From: Styela clava
Lineage: Eukaryota; Chordata; Ascidiacea; Stolidobranchia; Styelidae
NCBI RefSeq assembly: GCF_964204865.1
Contig: NC_135261.1
Location: forward strand, 12,710,001-12,774,000
Direction of reading: 5' to 3'
DNA: 64,000 nucleotides
Made by a program: the position numbers and the translations under genes. The notes under the pieces were generated by a model. That model searched no databases. It was not told where the DNA came from and saw nothing but the letters and a program-made list of their open reading frames with translations. Positions 39,401-50,500 of this stretch are shown here, in pieces (positions within the stretch are counted from its first letter, which is position 1; every line of letters starts with the position of its first letter).

Positions 39401-40488
39401 TTTTTCATTGCTATCAATTCTTCCACCGAACAAACCAGTTCACGTGGATGAGGTAGAGCGTCTGTATTTATTGGATGACCTCCAGAATGAAGTGAGACTG
39501 TGGAGAACTTCTTTAAGTTCCAACGTTAACGACGAATGTTTGGAGGGGCTTCTTCTGAGCGCTCGAGATTATCCAAGCGTGTACACCGCAATACAGATCG
39601 TTATGACGCTACTAGCAACCACCGTTGAGGCTGAGCGGTCTTTCTCATGCATGAAACGGGTAAAGACATGGCTGCGCTCATCAATGACGTCCAATCGCCT
39701 TTCTGATTTGTGTGTGCTTCACTGTCACCGTGAAATGGTCACCGAGGAGAAAATTAATCGAGTTGTGTCGAGCATAGTTGACGGGAAGCGAAGGATGGAC
39801 TTTTAATTGGGGCGATGTATTTTACTTATTCAAATTGCGTTGTTAATATTTGTTGTTTCAAATAAAAAATTGTTTATTAATGGATTTTGTATTCACAAAA
39901 ATCCAGCTGAGTAATTGAATCAGTTTGCTTGGTGACCAACTGTTGTTGTTTTGCGCTTGAAGAACGGTGTTTTAAACCCAATATAATTTCTAAAATTTAC
40001 AAATTTGGCCCCCCCCCCAAAATTTTGGGCTGGCTACGCCACTGCCTACTAGGAAACATGCCCATCTTTTATTACTAAAAGTTAAAGTGTTTATTCCAGT
40101 GTATCGTGTAGGATTTACATATTTATCCCGGATTATCAGTCCATGTCAGGTATGAGATTAGTTATTAGCCAGTTATTTGTTTCAGTTTCTTGGACTTGAT
40201 TGTAGGACATTGTACATAAATTGCGCTCAATTTTCACTTAGCGTTTACCACAGATTGCATCATTCGGATTTTCTATCAATACTATTATATTTTAAATCTA
40301 GTCAATATCGTTGCCATAATTACCAATTACAGTTTTTTTTCGAATTCTTAGCAACTCCTCCTAACAACCCAGTATTTCAACCAACATATTCGAATGTGCT
40401 TCAAGAAACTGCCGGTTACGAACAAGCTTGTTTTACGACAACTATCCAAACACAGGAGGAATCAGCTTACGAAAATTGCAACGCCTAA
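36435..40488 (+). CDS. Small single-pass type I membrane protein with tyrosine motifs
   Basis: Three exons, 36435-36495, 36916-37086 and 40352-40488, joined by phase-1 introns (donors GTAAGT and GTAATA), give 122 residues. Residues 1-19/20 form a clear signal peptide (YTLLSVFLMF core, cleavage after SVSA likely). The predicted ectodomain is under ten residues. A hydrophobic helix at about 29-51 is followed by basic FKMQKKIK, which favours a cytoplasmic C-terminus. The tail has four tyrosines: NYETI (71), TYSNV (90), GYEQA (100) and AYENC (117). Two fit the YxN pattern bound by Grb2-type SH2 domains when phosphorylated. The layout resembles signalling adaptors of the DAP10/DAP12 sort, but no acidic residue lies within the membrane span and no homologue is recognised. 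Intron 2 holds a 2.7 kb hAT element. The splice model is strong; the function is inference. Confidence 0.7.
37345..40044 (+). mobile_element. hAT transposon (ZMYM/TTF-type transposase), degenerate
   Basis: Target duplication CCTACTAG is perfect at 37337-37344 and 40045-40052. The ends are CATAGGCGTAGCCAGG and the inverse CTGGCTACGCCACTG, with long G and C runs next to them. It lies in intron 2 of the small membrane protein gene, in the same orientation. The perfect target duplication suggests a fairly recent insertion, although the coding part is already broken. Confidence 0.9.
37503..39806 (+). pseudogene. hAT transposase pseudogene (DUF4371 / hAT dimerisation type)
   Basis: Fragments in successive frames: N-terminal part from 37503; a TTF-type zinc-finger-like part around 37880-38110 (KFLKRW, LCKIC); the DUF4371 RNase-H-like part 38205-38975 (VIADESCDISGKEQLSIVLR, VHCASHCLNLVIND); a linker 38989-39267; and the C-terminal dimerisation part 39357-39806 (TVEAERSFSCMKR, WLRSSM). 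At least three frame breaks or stops separate them (near 37750, 38110-38250, 38975 and 39267-39357). In the usual GQGYDGA motif the acidic residue is Asn (GQGYNGA). It is not expected to be active. Confidence 0.9.
40101..40205 (-). repeat. SINE family A fragment (copy C)
   Basis: GTAGGATTTACAT...TATCCCGG...CCATGTCAGGTATGAGAT...GGACTTGAT matches the body of the SINE at 10622-10957. It lies in intron 2 of the small membrane protein gene. Confidence 0.65.
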
Positions 40489-41949
40489 TTTCAGCTGTGC
40501 AGTATCTACTAGAATATCACATAAAAAAAAGAAAATTTAAAACAAGTCGTCTTTCAAAGAATATTCATCAAACTCATATCATACAAGATCTTAGCTGGCT
40601 TTGATAGTTCAACCTCTTCGTCATACATCCAGGCTAACGCAGTTATCCCATTTCTCACATAGGGTGTTGTTATCCCATTTGTCTATTGTCATAATAGTTC
40701 TTTCTACTGTAATCGCTTTGTCTGCTTCTGAGTAGGCCTATATCTCAGTCCGAACACCGTGATCTTGATTACAAATCATCAGTCCCAACATGTGGATCGC
40801 CTCTTATTCTCTTGGGTCTCTTGTTTTATAACAAAAACATACAAAAGTTATTCATCTCATTTTCTGATGAATTTTATTGTTTATTTTGAATTCAATATCG
40901 AACCGCTGCTTTATAATAACAGAATTGTGTAGGACGTCTGCGCGAGCACTGGTAGTAGTGCAGCTTGCCATTCAATGCAGTATTTAAAATTTGAAGAAAA
41001 GCATTGAAAAGATTTGTCAAATATTTACTTTTGATCTCTTTAATACAGAGTGTATTCAAAAATTGATTTCCATTTGCAACAACTCGCCTTTATGAGACTG
41101 GATTCAGTGCAATGTGTGAGTTAAAAGCGAAGCATCGAAATCAGTTGAAAGCTGATGATTGTTTCGTATTAGTAAATTATTACTCGTATTAGTAAATTTT
41201 CCGATCATAATATTACTACATGCCGTTCAGTATTTAATCGTATTCTTGGGTTGTGAGATTTCCCAACATTTTTGGGTCGCCGGAAAAAAGATTGGGAACC
41301 AGTAATATGAACGATTCTGAAATCTCGAAAAACTTTGGAGTGTTTTTATGAAACGTTGTAACATAAAATATAAACAAAATTTTCAGTTGCGAAGTTTACT
41401 CGTTTTTCAGTGAATAGCTTCTGGTACTGACAACTATTGTGAATATACTAATGTCATAATGTTCCTGCTGTCTCGTTCTTGATCTTCAATATTGAGGAAA
41501 CATTTTCGTGAAAGTTCGCCTAGAAATAGACTATTATTTGAATCCTATAAACGCTCGGGATTCCAAAATAAAAATTTACGTACAAAATTGAATATCAATT
41601 AAACACGAAAATCCTGTTTTCCCAGTTCCTCTTTCACTTTTATCGCTTTGTTAATTAACACGTTACAATGCAAACGAGTAGTGAAGCCATTCTTACGTGA
41701 ATGCCATGAAAATTCCACAATACACACTCCCGCTTTTTAGAATAAGCGTGCATGCTTACGAACGGGCGTGCACTCGGACAATTAACAACCAAACACAATT
41801 GCTTTGTGCGAGATATCTTTAGATGGCATTCGGCGGCATCAGACGAAGCGAAAACACTTCCACATTTCCAATTATTCAGTCGGTGCAGCATGGAATAACT
41901 AATTATCGGGCTAGATATCCTAGCGCTCAATGTTTTATACATAAACTAT
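40489..41949. other. Intergenic stretch
   Basis: No gene recognised. ATTGGGAACCAG near 41292-41303 looks like the terminus of a hAT element, but no partner end was found. Confidence 0.4.
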
Positions 41950-42150
41950 GATTGCATCACAGGTTGAAATCTCTGGTTCAAATCCCATCACCTCACCCAA
42001 GGTATTATGAATTGAGAAGGAAATACCGAACCGAATATGAACGCGGTACTTCCAGACTATGGTAACCTTTTTCCTAGCAGAAGATGTGAAGAGCTGTTTG
42101 AACCTGAAAGCGTTTAATCTCGTCGTATAAAAAACTGGGAGATGCAATTT
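41950..42150 (+). repeat. SINE family B copy
   Basis: Box B-like GGTTCAAATCC at 41975-41985 is followed by CATCACCTCACCCAAGGT, a block shared with copies at about 44800-44960, 61688-61830 and (inverse) 63967-64000. The box A side is decayed. Confidence 0.6.
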
Positions 42151-42426
42151 TTATGCTGTTGGGTCCGGTGAGCTGGTGAAGATCTCTGAATCGACAAACA
42201 TTTCGCTGATAACCCTGCGGGGTTTCGCGGGTTTAAATCTCAGGGATAGGTGAGGTTTTTGTTTCTTCAACCGAGTACAGTAATCACGAGAATAAAAATA
42301 CGACAACAGACGCAAAGTTATTGGTGTATACTGGAGGGAGAGATACTACCGTGCGGTCATGAATGTCAGCTCCCCCTTATTAAATATTAACTGCATAGGA
42401 TTTACGGTTATTTGGTTACTATAGGG

Positions 42427-42711
42427 CAGCGGTCGGCTAAGTTTAACGAGTGAGGACCACATATTAGAATTTAAAAGGTTTCAAGGCCCAACAATTTTGT
42501 TGGAACCATTAAATTTAACCACGTAATAAACTTGTTGATGGACATTTAATTTGTTCAGTTGAAATGAACGTAACGTATGATCATTTAATATATGAAGACC
42601 ATTTGGCAAAAATATTAGATGTATATGTAATTTATAGAACTTTTTGATAGTCCACTAGAAAATGCTCAAGGGCCCACGATTGGACCGCGGCACACAGTTT
42701 GCCGACCGCTG
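42427..42711. mobile_element. hAT MITE, 285 bp
   Basis: It opens CAGCGGTCGGCTAAGTTT and closes AGTTTGCCGACCGCTG, inverse ends. Flanks CTATAGGG and CTATAGTA agree at six of eight positions. Internal sequence is shared with the larger element ending at 33287. Confidence 0.8.
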
Positions 42712-42719
42712 CTATAGTA

Positions 42720-43410
42720 AGGTATACACAAAAAATGGATGTAATAAAAAATACCTGCCACGGTAATTCTAATGCGTTATAAAAGGATATTTTCTCAAAT
42801 CGGCTATTTATGGTTGGAATCGATGGACTAAGTTGGCGTTGTTAGAAGATAGATTCGACACTTGTGAGCCTTGAAGGTTTGATATGAAAACTCTTCAGAT
42901 TTCGTAAATTCCGACCCCCGATATGGTGCGTTCGAAGCTCTAACTCTAGGCCGCGTGCAAGACTCCAATACCAATAATAACATCAAACCCGAATCCAAAT
43001 GCATGGTTCGTATGCATAATACCGATCAATTAATTGTACTTTATGATTCACACAAAAAATCTCTACAAACCCAGCATCAAAATCAGCACAGCCAGATGTA
43101 CACTCGTGTAGCAAAATGGTTGCAATTCTATATAACCCAACATGTTGTATAACTTATGAAATATTTTATTCCACATTATGTATTTGCCGAGGGCAAACCA
43201 ATAAAACCTGCATTTTACTTTTTATAAGCTACAGTGCTGCGCATTAGTTACGGTTTTGTTAAACACCGAGCGTTGTCCAAAAACAACTGAATTTATGAAC
43301 ATATCTGCGTTGAAGTTTTAACAATGCTATGCTACTATAATAAAATATCCTTTGTACGCTGCAAAGGATTGTTAAGTTGATGCACAAAAATTCAAATATC
43401 CTCAGGGGTT
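42720..43410. other. Intergenic stretch
   Basis: No gene recognised. An open frame at 42955-43152 is Q/N/H-rich without a known domain. Confidence 0.4.
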
Positions 43411-43623
43411 CCATTACATTTGAACCCACCTACATTTGAACCCGTAATTTGAACCCACGACAATTGCACTTGCATACTATTGCAACTATGGAAATTTTTT
43501 TTTATGGATATCTGAACCCATCTTAACCCTAACCCATGGATTTTAGCACCCTCATATAGATTGAACCCGCGGATATACGGGTGCAAATGTATGGGTCAAA
43601 TGTACGTGGGTTCAAATGTACGG
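43411..43623. repeat. MITE built on 'ACATTTGAACCCAC' inverted repeats, copy 1
   Basis: The left edge has tandem ACATTTGAACCCACC-type words and the right edge has the inverse GTGGGTTCAAATGTACG. It shares TAGCACCCTCATATAGATT, in inverse orientation, with copy 2 at 45851-46013. Confidence 0.75.
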
Positions 43624-44586
43624 TCACCGGCCTCATGTGATATATTCTCTAAATGTCACGTATAGATAGCAGTGAAATATACTCTTTTTTAAACGTGTTT
43701 ATTTTTGGCCAATTTAGAGCAAATGCCGAGATATGGACCCAAACACTTCGCTGACTTTTGTATGCTTCATTAGCTAGAGAAAATATAGTGAATAATGTTC
43801 ACTTCCTTTGTAGTTAGTTTTCTATTATACGCCGGTGCTTGTTGCATACGTCATTTATTTGTTAGCAAAAATAAATGTGAGACACATTGAACTAGACGTT
43901 AGCAGTTAGTCATCGAATAGATAATTTCTCACGTCTTTTACATAATCCAAATATGGATTTATTTTGTTTTTATATCACGAGAGGTTTGTAAACATGTATG
44001 TCGCGCTACTCACGAGTTCGTTTAACATAGATGACATATATGTAGCAAAGTAGCACACAGTACAACTCTATATTTGTCCACAAGCAAAGGTAAATAATTG
44101 TTCTTTATACTTGTGCAGCCAATTGGAAATATACGACAAGGCGATACCAAGAATTTTTTGGCCGTCTCTCACAAACTGCTTCGAAGGCCCTCGGCTATCA
44201 GCACGCAAGCGTGACCACTGCAAAGATAAACCCGAGTGATTTACTAGGCTGTATCAATTCTCGATGTTCTGACTACAGGCAGATAACCACAGCGCAACTC
44301 TCTCTACAACTACAATGCTTCGAATAGTTTAGTGTTATGTTTTACCTTTAAACTGTAGGCGAGGCAGATACAAAGAATTTAAATACGGCGATTACTTTGG
44401 GGAAAGGAAGAAACAAATCGACCTTTCGATACTCCCAACGTGTGATCTCCTTTACCAAAATACGTGTAACTATTTTTGCAGCTATGAGGAGCAATTTTGT
44501 AAAGAAGCATAAGTCATTTTATCGACAGATATTGTTATTTAATTAGGTTAATATCTGACATACTGGTACTAGCTTTAGATAAAAGA
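43624..44586. other. Region upstream of the acyl-CoA synthetase gene
   Basis: No coding exon seen. It probably contains the promoter and 5'UTR of the gene starting at 44587. No clear TATA box or known repeat. Confidence 0.4.
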
Positions 44587-47500
44587 ATGGATAAGCCTAG
44601 TCCATATCCAGATGTTGTCATACCCACTGAGCCGATAGCAAGATTGTTGCTGAAACGTGTCAAATGCTACGGTGACAGAGAAGCTCTGGTGAGTGTTTCA
44701 CGTCATTTGAAAAGACCAATAGCTAATTATTTCTATTTTTAGTCGAGCATTGAAGTTTTCCACATACGAACAATACCCACGGGGACGTAAGGGCAATTTG
44801 TCGGCGTTAGGCCCGACTATATTAGTGTTGCAAGTTGAAAATCTTCGGTTCAAACCCTATGCTCTCCACCTCACCCAAAGTGCAATAAATTGTGTATGCA
44901 CTGCCGTAACGGAAAGATTTCAAGTGCTTCCGAGAATAGCAACTTACGTTAGTAAGTGACCGCTTATATAGAGACTTTTGGGGAGTGAAAACGTACCAAA
45001 CGAGAAAAAAAAGCACGGTCACCCTGGGTCATTTTAGCTTGTTGGTAAATAAATAAAGACGTGTTGACACTTGAACTTTCATCATACAACGACTTGATGT
45101 TGTTCAGTTAGTCCGCATGATATTTTCGTGTAATATATATTTGAGCGTGGTACAGTACCGCGATAGTAACGGTTTCAAAAATGGCTTGATACGAGCGCAA
45201 TTCAGCCACCTGAGAAATATCAAGTTAAAACTATACGTGAAATATTTGTAAATTACTGATCACGGATGAAATCAGCGTGGACACGCAGATTATTTCAAGA
45301 TTGCCCGAATCTGCGTAAAATACTTCAAACGGAAACTTTTAATTATTGTAAAAAATAGGCCCCTTTAAAACAGAAATTAACTGCATTATAACATGACGAT
45401 TCACTTACTAATATGTATAACTAACATTAGATTTGTTTTTGGAAAAGCATAATTAATCATTGAGTACCGTCGTCGTATTCTTTTCAGGTCGATAATACCA
45501 GAGGAACATCTATCACCTTCATGCAAGTCTACGAACAGACAAGAAAATGTGCCAGCGCACTCCGTAAACTCGGGATCAAAAAAGGCGACGTTATCGCGAT
45601 AGGTTCTTCTAACCGTGTCGAATATGCAGTTGTTATGTTAGCAGCGATTTCGTGCAATGCAATCCCATCACCTTGCAATCCATTGTACCAGAAAGGTAAT
45701 AACTTCGTGCCATCTTTTCAAATATTCGCGAAAAGTATAATGCTTTGCCCTCAAAGCATTTGATAAACAACATTCCGATTCACCAGCCATGTCATCGCGA
45801 ATGTTTTGAACGACTGAGCTAGCCCACAATAAATATCTAACAGATGACAGCACATTTGAACCCACGTACATTTGAGCCCATATATATGCACCCGTACATC
45901 CGTGGGTTTAATCTATATGAGGGTGCTAAAATCCATGGGTTAGGGTTGATATGGGTTCAAATATCCGTAGGTGCAATTGCGTGGGTTCAAATGTACGTGG
46001 GTTCAAATATAATGGAACCATCTGACAATATCATAAATGTATGAATACTCCGTCCATAGCTGTAGGTTGGATCGACTTTTCACGTTAAGTTACCGTTAGA
46101 GCTTGATTTTTTAATTATTTTTGTTACCTTTACAAGTTTAATCGTCTAAGTTCCAAATCATTTCTAGATCGGACATCGCCAAAGATAATCAAGATTATTC
46201 AATTTATTGGTTTATTTCAAATTCAACCTGTTTTATGATTGCATATATGATTACTTTTTCTAGGAGAACTCATTGAGCTGTTCAAGATCTCCGAACCAAA
46301 AATATTTTTCTGTGAATCAGGAAATGCAGATGTTATAAAGACATTGACTGAAAATATTCCGACTATTAAGGTATTTGGCGTTCATTACATTAATTTCCGC
46401 GCGCTGCAACAATTGGTTGCACAAATTGGTCATGCGGGAGTTACTTATTGTTAGTTGTTACCCATTTTATTTTTGTTTCTTTCACATTTCTAGATCTCAA
46501 GATAATATTAGGCTATTATTACTAAACAGAAACTACATGGCGTGATTCAATATTAATGTTTTTGTTACCGCAGACTTGATTTCTTCAATGTTTGTAACTA
46601 ATTTAACATTTATTTTGAAAATTTATATATCGTATGAAACTATTTCTCATTTAATGCAAAAATTAAAATTATTCTAGAGCATTTTCACGTTCGATAAAAA
46701 GGAAGGTTTTACTTCATATGCTGACCTCATTAAAGACGACGGAAAAGGTATTATTCACTAATGGTATTTTGAGAAGCAATAAATCATAGAAGCGTATGCT
46801 TATGGTTGAGTGGGAAAGATTGAGGGGCTAACAAAATCTCATGGTTTCTTAGGTAAACGGGCATTCCTTTTCTAATGAAAATTCAGAAAATAGAAAACAG
46901 TATTTGCTCTTTTCTAGCCTTGTATCTGTTCACAATATTTGTGAGTGTTATCAAAATCTTATTTTATTAATTCGCGCTAATTTGCTATACGACGCGAAAT
47001 TTGATCTGTGTTACGGTTTCTGCTTCATCAACAATTCCAATAAACTCGTCTAAGTTCAGCTCCTATGCATCCGTTTTTGCAATTTACAGATTATCCTGAG
47101 AACGAACCCATAGATGTGATGAAAGATGTGGCGCTTTTGCCGTACTCAAGTGGAACAACTGGCCTCCCAAAAGCAGTCATGCTCACTCATTATTCACTTT
47201 CATCACTTTTTACAATACTTCGGTGGGTTAAATAGAATTTATATGTTGTTTTTATTACAAATATTTATGGACGATTTTCCATTAGAAAAGAATTTTCAAA
47301 CGCGAAAACATTGGCACAAGTTGATTAGGGCGCAACACCAATGCTATATCAAAAACGATGCTAGAACATAACACAATTTTGAGATTGAAGAGAAAGATTT
47401 TAAATAGATGTCGTTTCAATAATAAGCACTATCAATTTAACTGAAAGACTTTGCGAACCGAGCATAATCAGGTCCGTCTGTATTTCATTTTCGTTGGTGC

Positions 47501-50500
47501 ATGGAAGCAGTGCAGACACACTCAAATGTAATGCCAACTCACTATGCAGCTCTATCGCAAATCCAGTCATTTGAGAACAGACATTGTATCAGTCTCCTCC
47601 ATACTTGATTCGTTATCACGAGGTTTATGGTACTACGATATTCCTTTGCGTCTGCATGATTGATGTTCCTATTCTGGTTTATTAATTTTTTATACAGATC
47701 ACAAGTGAATCTTTTTGTGGGTGACTGCTTTTTTATGGTTATTCCGATGTTTCACATATTTGGATTCGGAACAGTTGTTTTCACCTTATTTATGGGCGTC
47801 AAAAACGTTTTTGAACCTAGATTTGGACTTGAATCTATGTTACAAGCCTTTGAGAAGCATAAGGTAACAACCTTGTTTAAACATATAAATAGGAAAAAAA
47901 GTGAGCGGCGCTCTAGAAGTATGTGCACCAATATGAAGGTGACTAATTTTGCTCGTCTACTTTACATCAAGTTGTGTAACGGGACTGAAACCTATGGGCA
48001 GGGGTATATTTACTTGTCTAACACAGACAGTCCCCGATCTCGTAATAGAACTAAATTAAGGAAAATCGGAATGAAATTAAGGTCTAACCCTTACCTGGTA
48101 CACATACTACAGGACAGGAGTATCAAGTGAACAGCGGTCCCACGATTTTATTATTTGGAATATCAACAGAACATTTGTTATAAGTTCCCATTGTGAATTA
48201 TTAAGGCTGAAACTTGAATTTATATATGTTTTACCACTTATTTGTAGTTCACGATGTTTATGGAGACATGGTCTGGTTTATTCTATCTCAACCCCGGTAT
48301 GTGCCCCTTGTCTCGATCGATCAAATGCATTCTTAAGTCTTTATTTTTTTATTATTTTAGGTAACCCACTTCACCGCTGTCCCACCGATAATGATTGCTC
48401 TCACTTTGACTCCTTTGTTCGAGAAATACGATACCTCATCTCTGAAGCAAATGCTTTGTGGAGCGGCTCCGGTGGCGCCTAAACTCACCGAAGATATGAT
48501 AAAACGATACAACATTATCGTATCTCAATGTATGGTAACTTTATTCTTTATATACAATTAAGCGTTTTGTTTCTGTTCACAATCAATCCACATTGTCTGT
48601 ATTAGGGATTCCAAATGCGCAAACGCTTTATGTTTTGAACTAGCATGCTGTAATGTGTGATTGTCTTGTTCGGGGTGGACTAAATCCTGTTACACAATGA
48701 AGCTGTAATAATGGATTGTTTAGAATTTTATTTTGATTTCTTGTACTTTCTGACTTTGAATTTAGATTATATTGCTTTGGAACGTTTTAAATTATATTTT
48801 TTATTACAGTACAGAAGTATCTTTCGATCAAAATCATTGAGTAAATACACCAATTTTGAAACTTACATACAGAATGTAGGGCAGTTTTTACCGGAGGCGT
48901 TTTGAGCGCAATGTCTAAAGTCCAAAGCTTAATTTGCAGAAAATACGACCTACATACGGGGCATGTCATCCATAATAATGCTTGGCAGTGAATATTTAGA
49001 AAATATTATCATGTGCCGAGTATGTAATATACATGAAGCGCGAGTGAGCAATTTGCACATCTTTGGAACATACACGATTGTGGGTGAATGATTTGAATAG
49101 TTTGTCACAATGACGGTCGGTCATTCATTTTGACAAGCACAATTTAAACCTGATTATCGTTAATTAAATATATCTGCGCCAGCTTTTTATTAAAAACATG
49201 TACTTTTTCATATAACTACAGGTAAGTTCAATGGCATCCACACATTCTCGCACGAATGTTATTATTAATGCCCAGTGTTAATTTACTGATGCAATATTTA
49301 TTTATCATATTCACATTCAACATTGTTATAAAATATGTATCGCTTTCACATTATTCAAGTTAGCAATTACTGGCAAGTGCCACGAGAAAATCTATCTGCA
49401 TATATATATATAGATATCAGTGCGTATGAGTGATCTTTTTTGAAAATTTGCCTAAAATTAATCTTAATTTGGTTTATTTTTATCTGCTGGAGCAAATAGC
49501 ACACTTGCGAAATACAAGTGCCTTTCTTGCACCTGAGGTATTTTTAAATTCCCTCCCAATCGAGCTCTGAAAAATGCTAGAAATATTTTGAAATACCACA
49601 CACAGTGGTCAAACTACTTTCTCATCCATCATAGTTACAAGCGAAAGTTACAGCACAAACCTCGTTTAATTATTACATGGAACAATAATTGTAACCCTTA
49701 AACAGGCATCGTCTTATCAAACTTTAATGATCGATTTGCCCGTGATGATGCACTGATAATCCAACCCGCGTGCAAGTACAAACTTTAGAAAAAACGCGTA
49801 AAATATCTTGGTTCTATTAATCATTTTTGAATAAAACATTCATCTATATCTCGCGATTTAACAATTTTTTTTAATTCTTATTTTGTCAACTTTAGTGTAT
49901 GGCTTGACGGAATTCGCGCCGATATCGATTGCCAATCCAGTGACGTATTCGTATTCATCAGCTGGGGTTATTTCACCCAATACCATTGTTAAGGTAAGGA
50001 GTGTCCTATTTGGAATTATTTACATAACACTATTGGTTATTCCAGGCCAAATAATTATGTTATTTATTGAATTTCCAAGTGGGTTTTCTGGCTCACCCTT
50101 CTGCTAGTACTAGCTAAGATGATTCATATTGATGTTTTAGCGAAAATATCACGCCGATGACACTAAAAATGGAATACAGTCACAGTTCTGGTATCTTTTG
50201 TTCGAAAACAGATCCTGCCAACGCTCAAAATTGGGTTACGAATACAGATTACGCCGGTAATTCAAATCATTCCCAACCCCAACAGGACAATTACTAATTT
50301 GTTATTTTAAAACGTGACTGGGTTGTTTGTCTCAAATCTCACATTTTTGCGTTAGTGGCGGGGGCTTTATACAAAAGATCCCAATTCTGTATATCCTAAC
50401 ATATATATATATATATATATATATTGCTCAAGTTAAAATATACCCAATCCCGGTAAGACTGTTTTTCCTTCGAAATTTATTTTCTACATAGATTATTGAT

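Noticed and set aside
41950..44960. True tRNA genes at the box B-like motifs
   Set aside because: Box A parts are decayed, no cloverleaf can be drawn, and the motifs are followed by a shared SINE body.
47660..48130. A 156-residue reading of exon 6 of the synthetase continuing past 47863
   Set aside because: The family resemblance stops exactly at the GTAACA donor, and the next family segment ([11 protein letters not shown]) begins at 48361.
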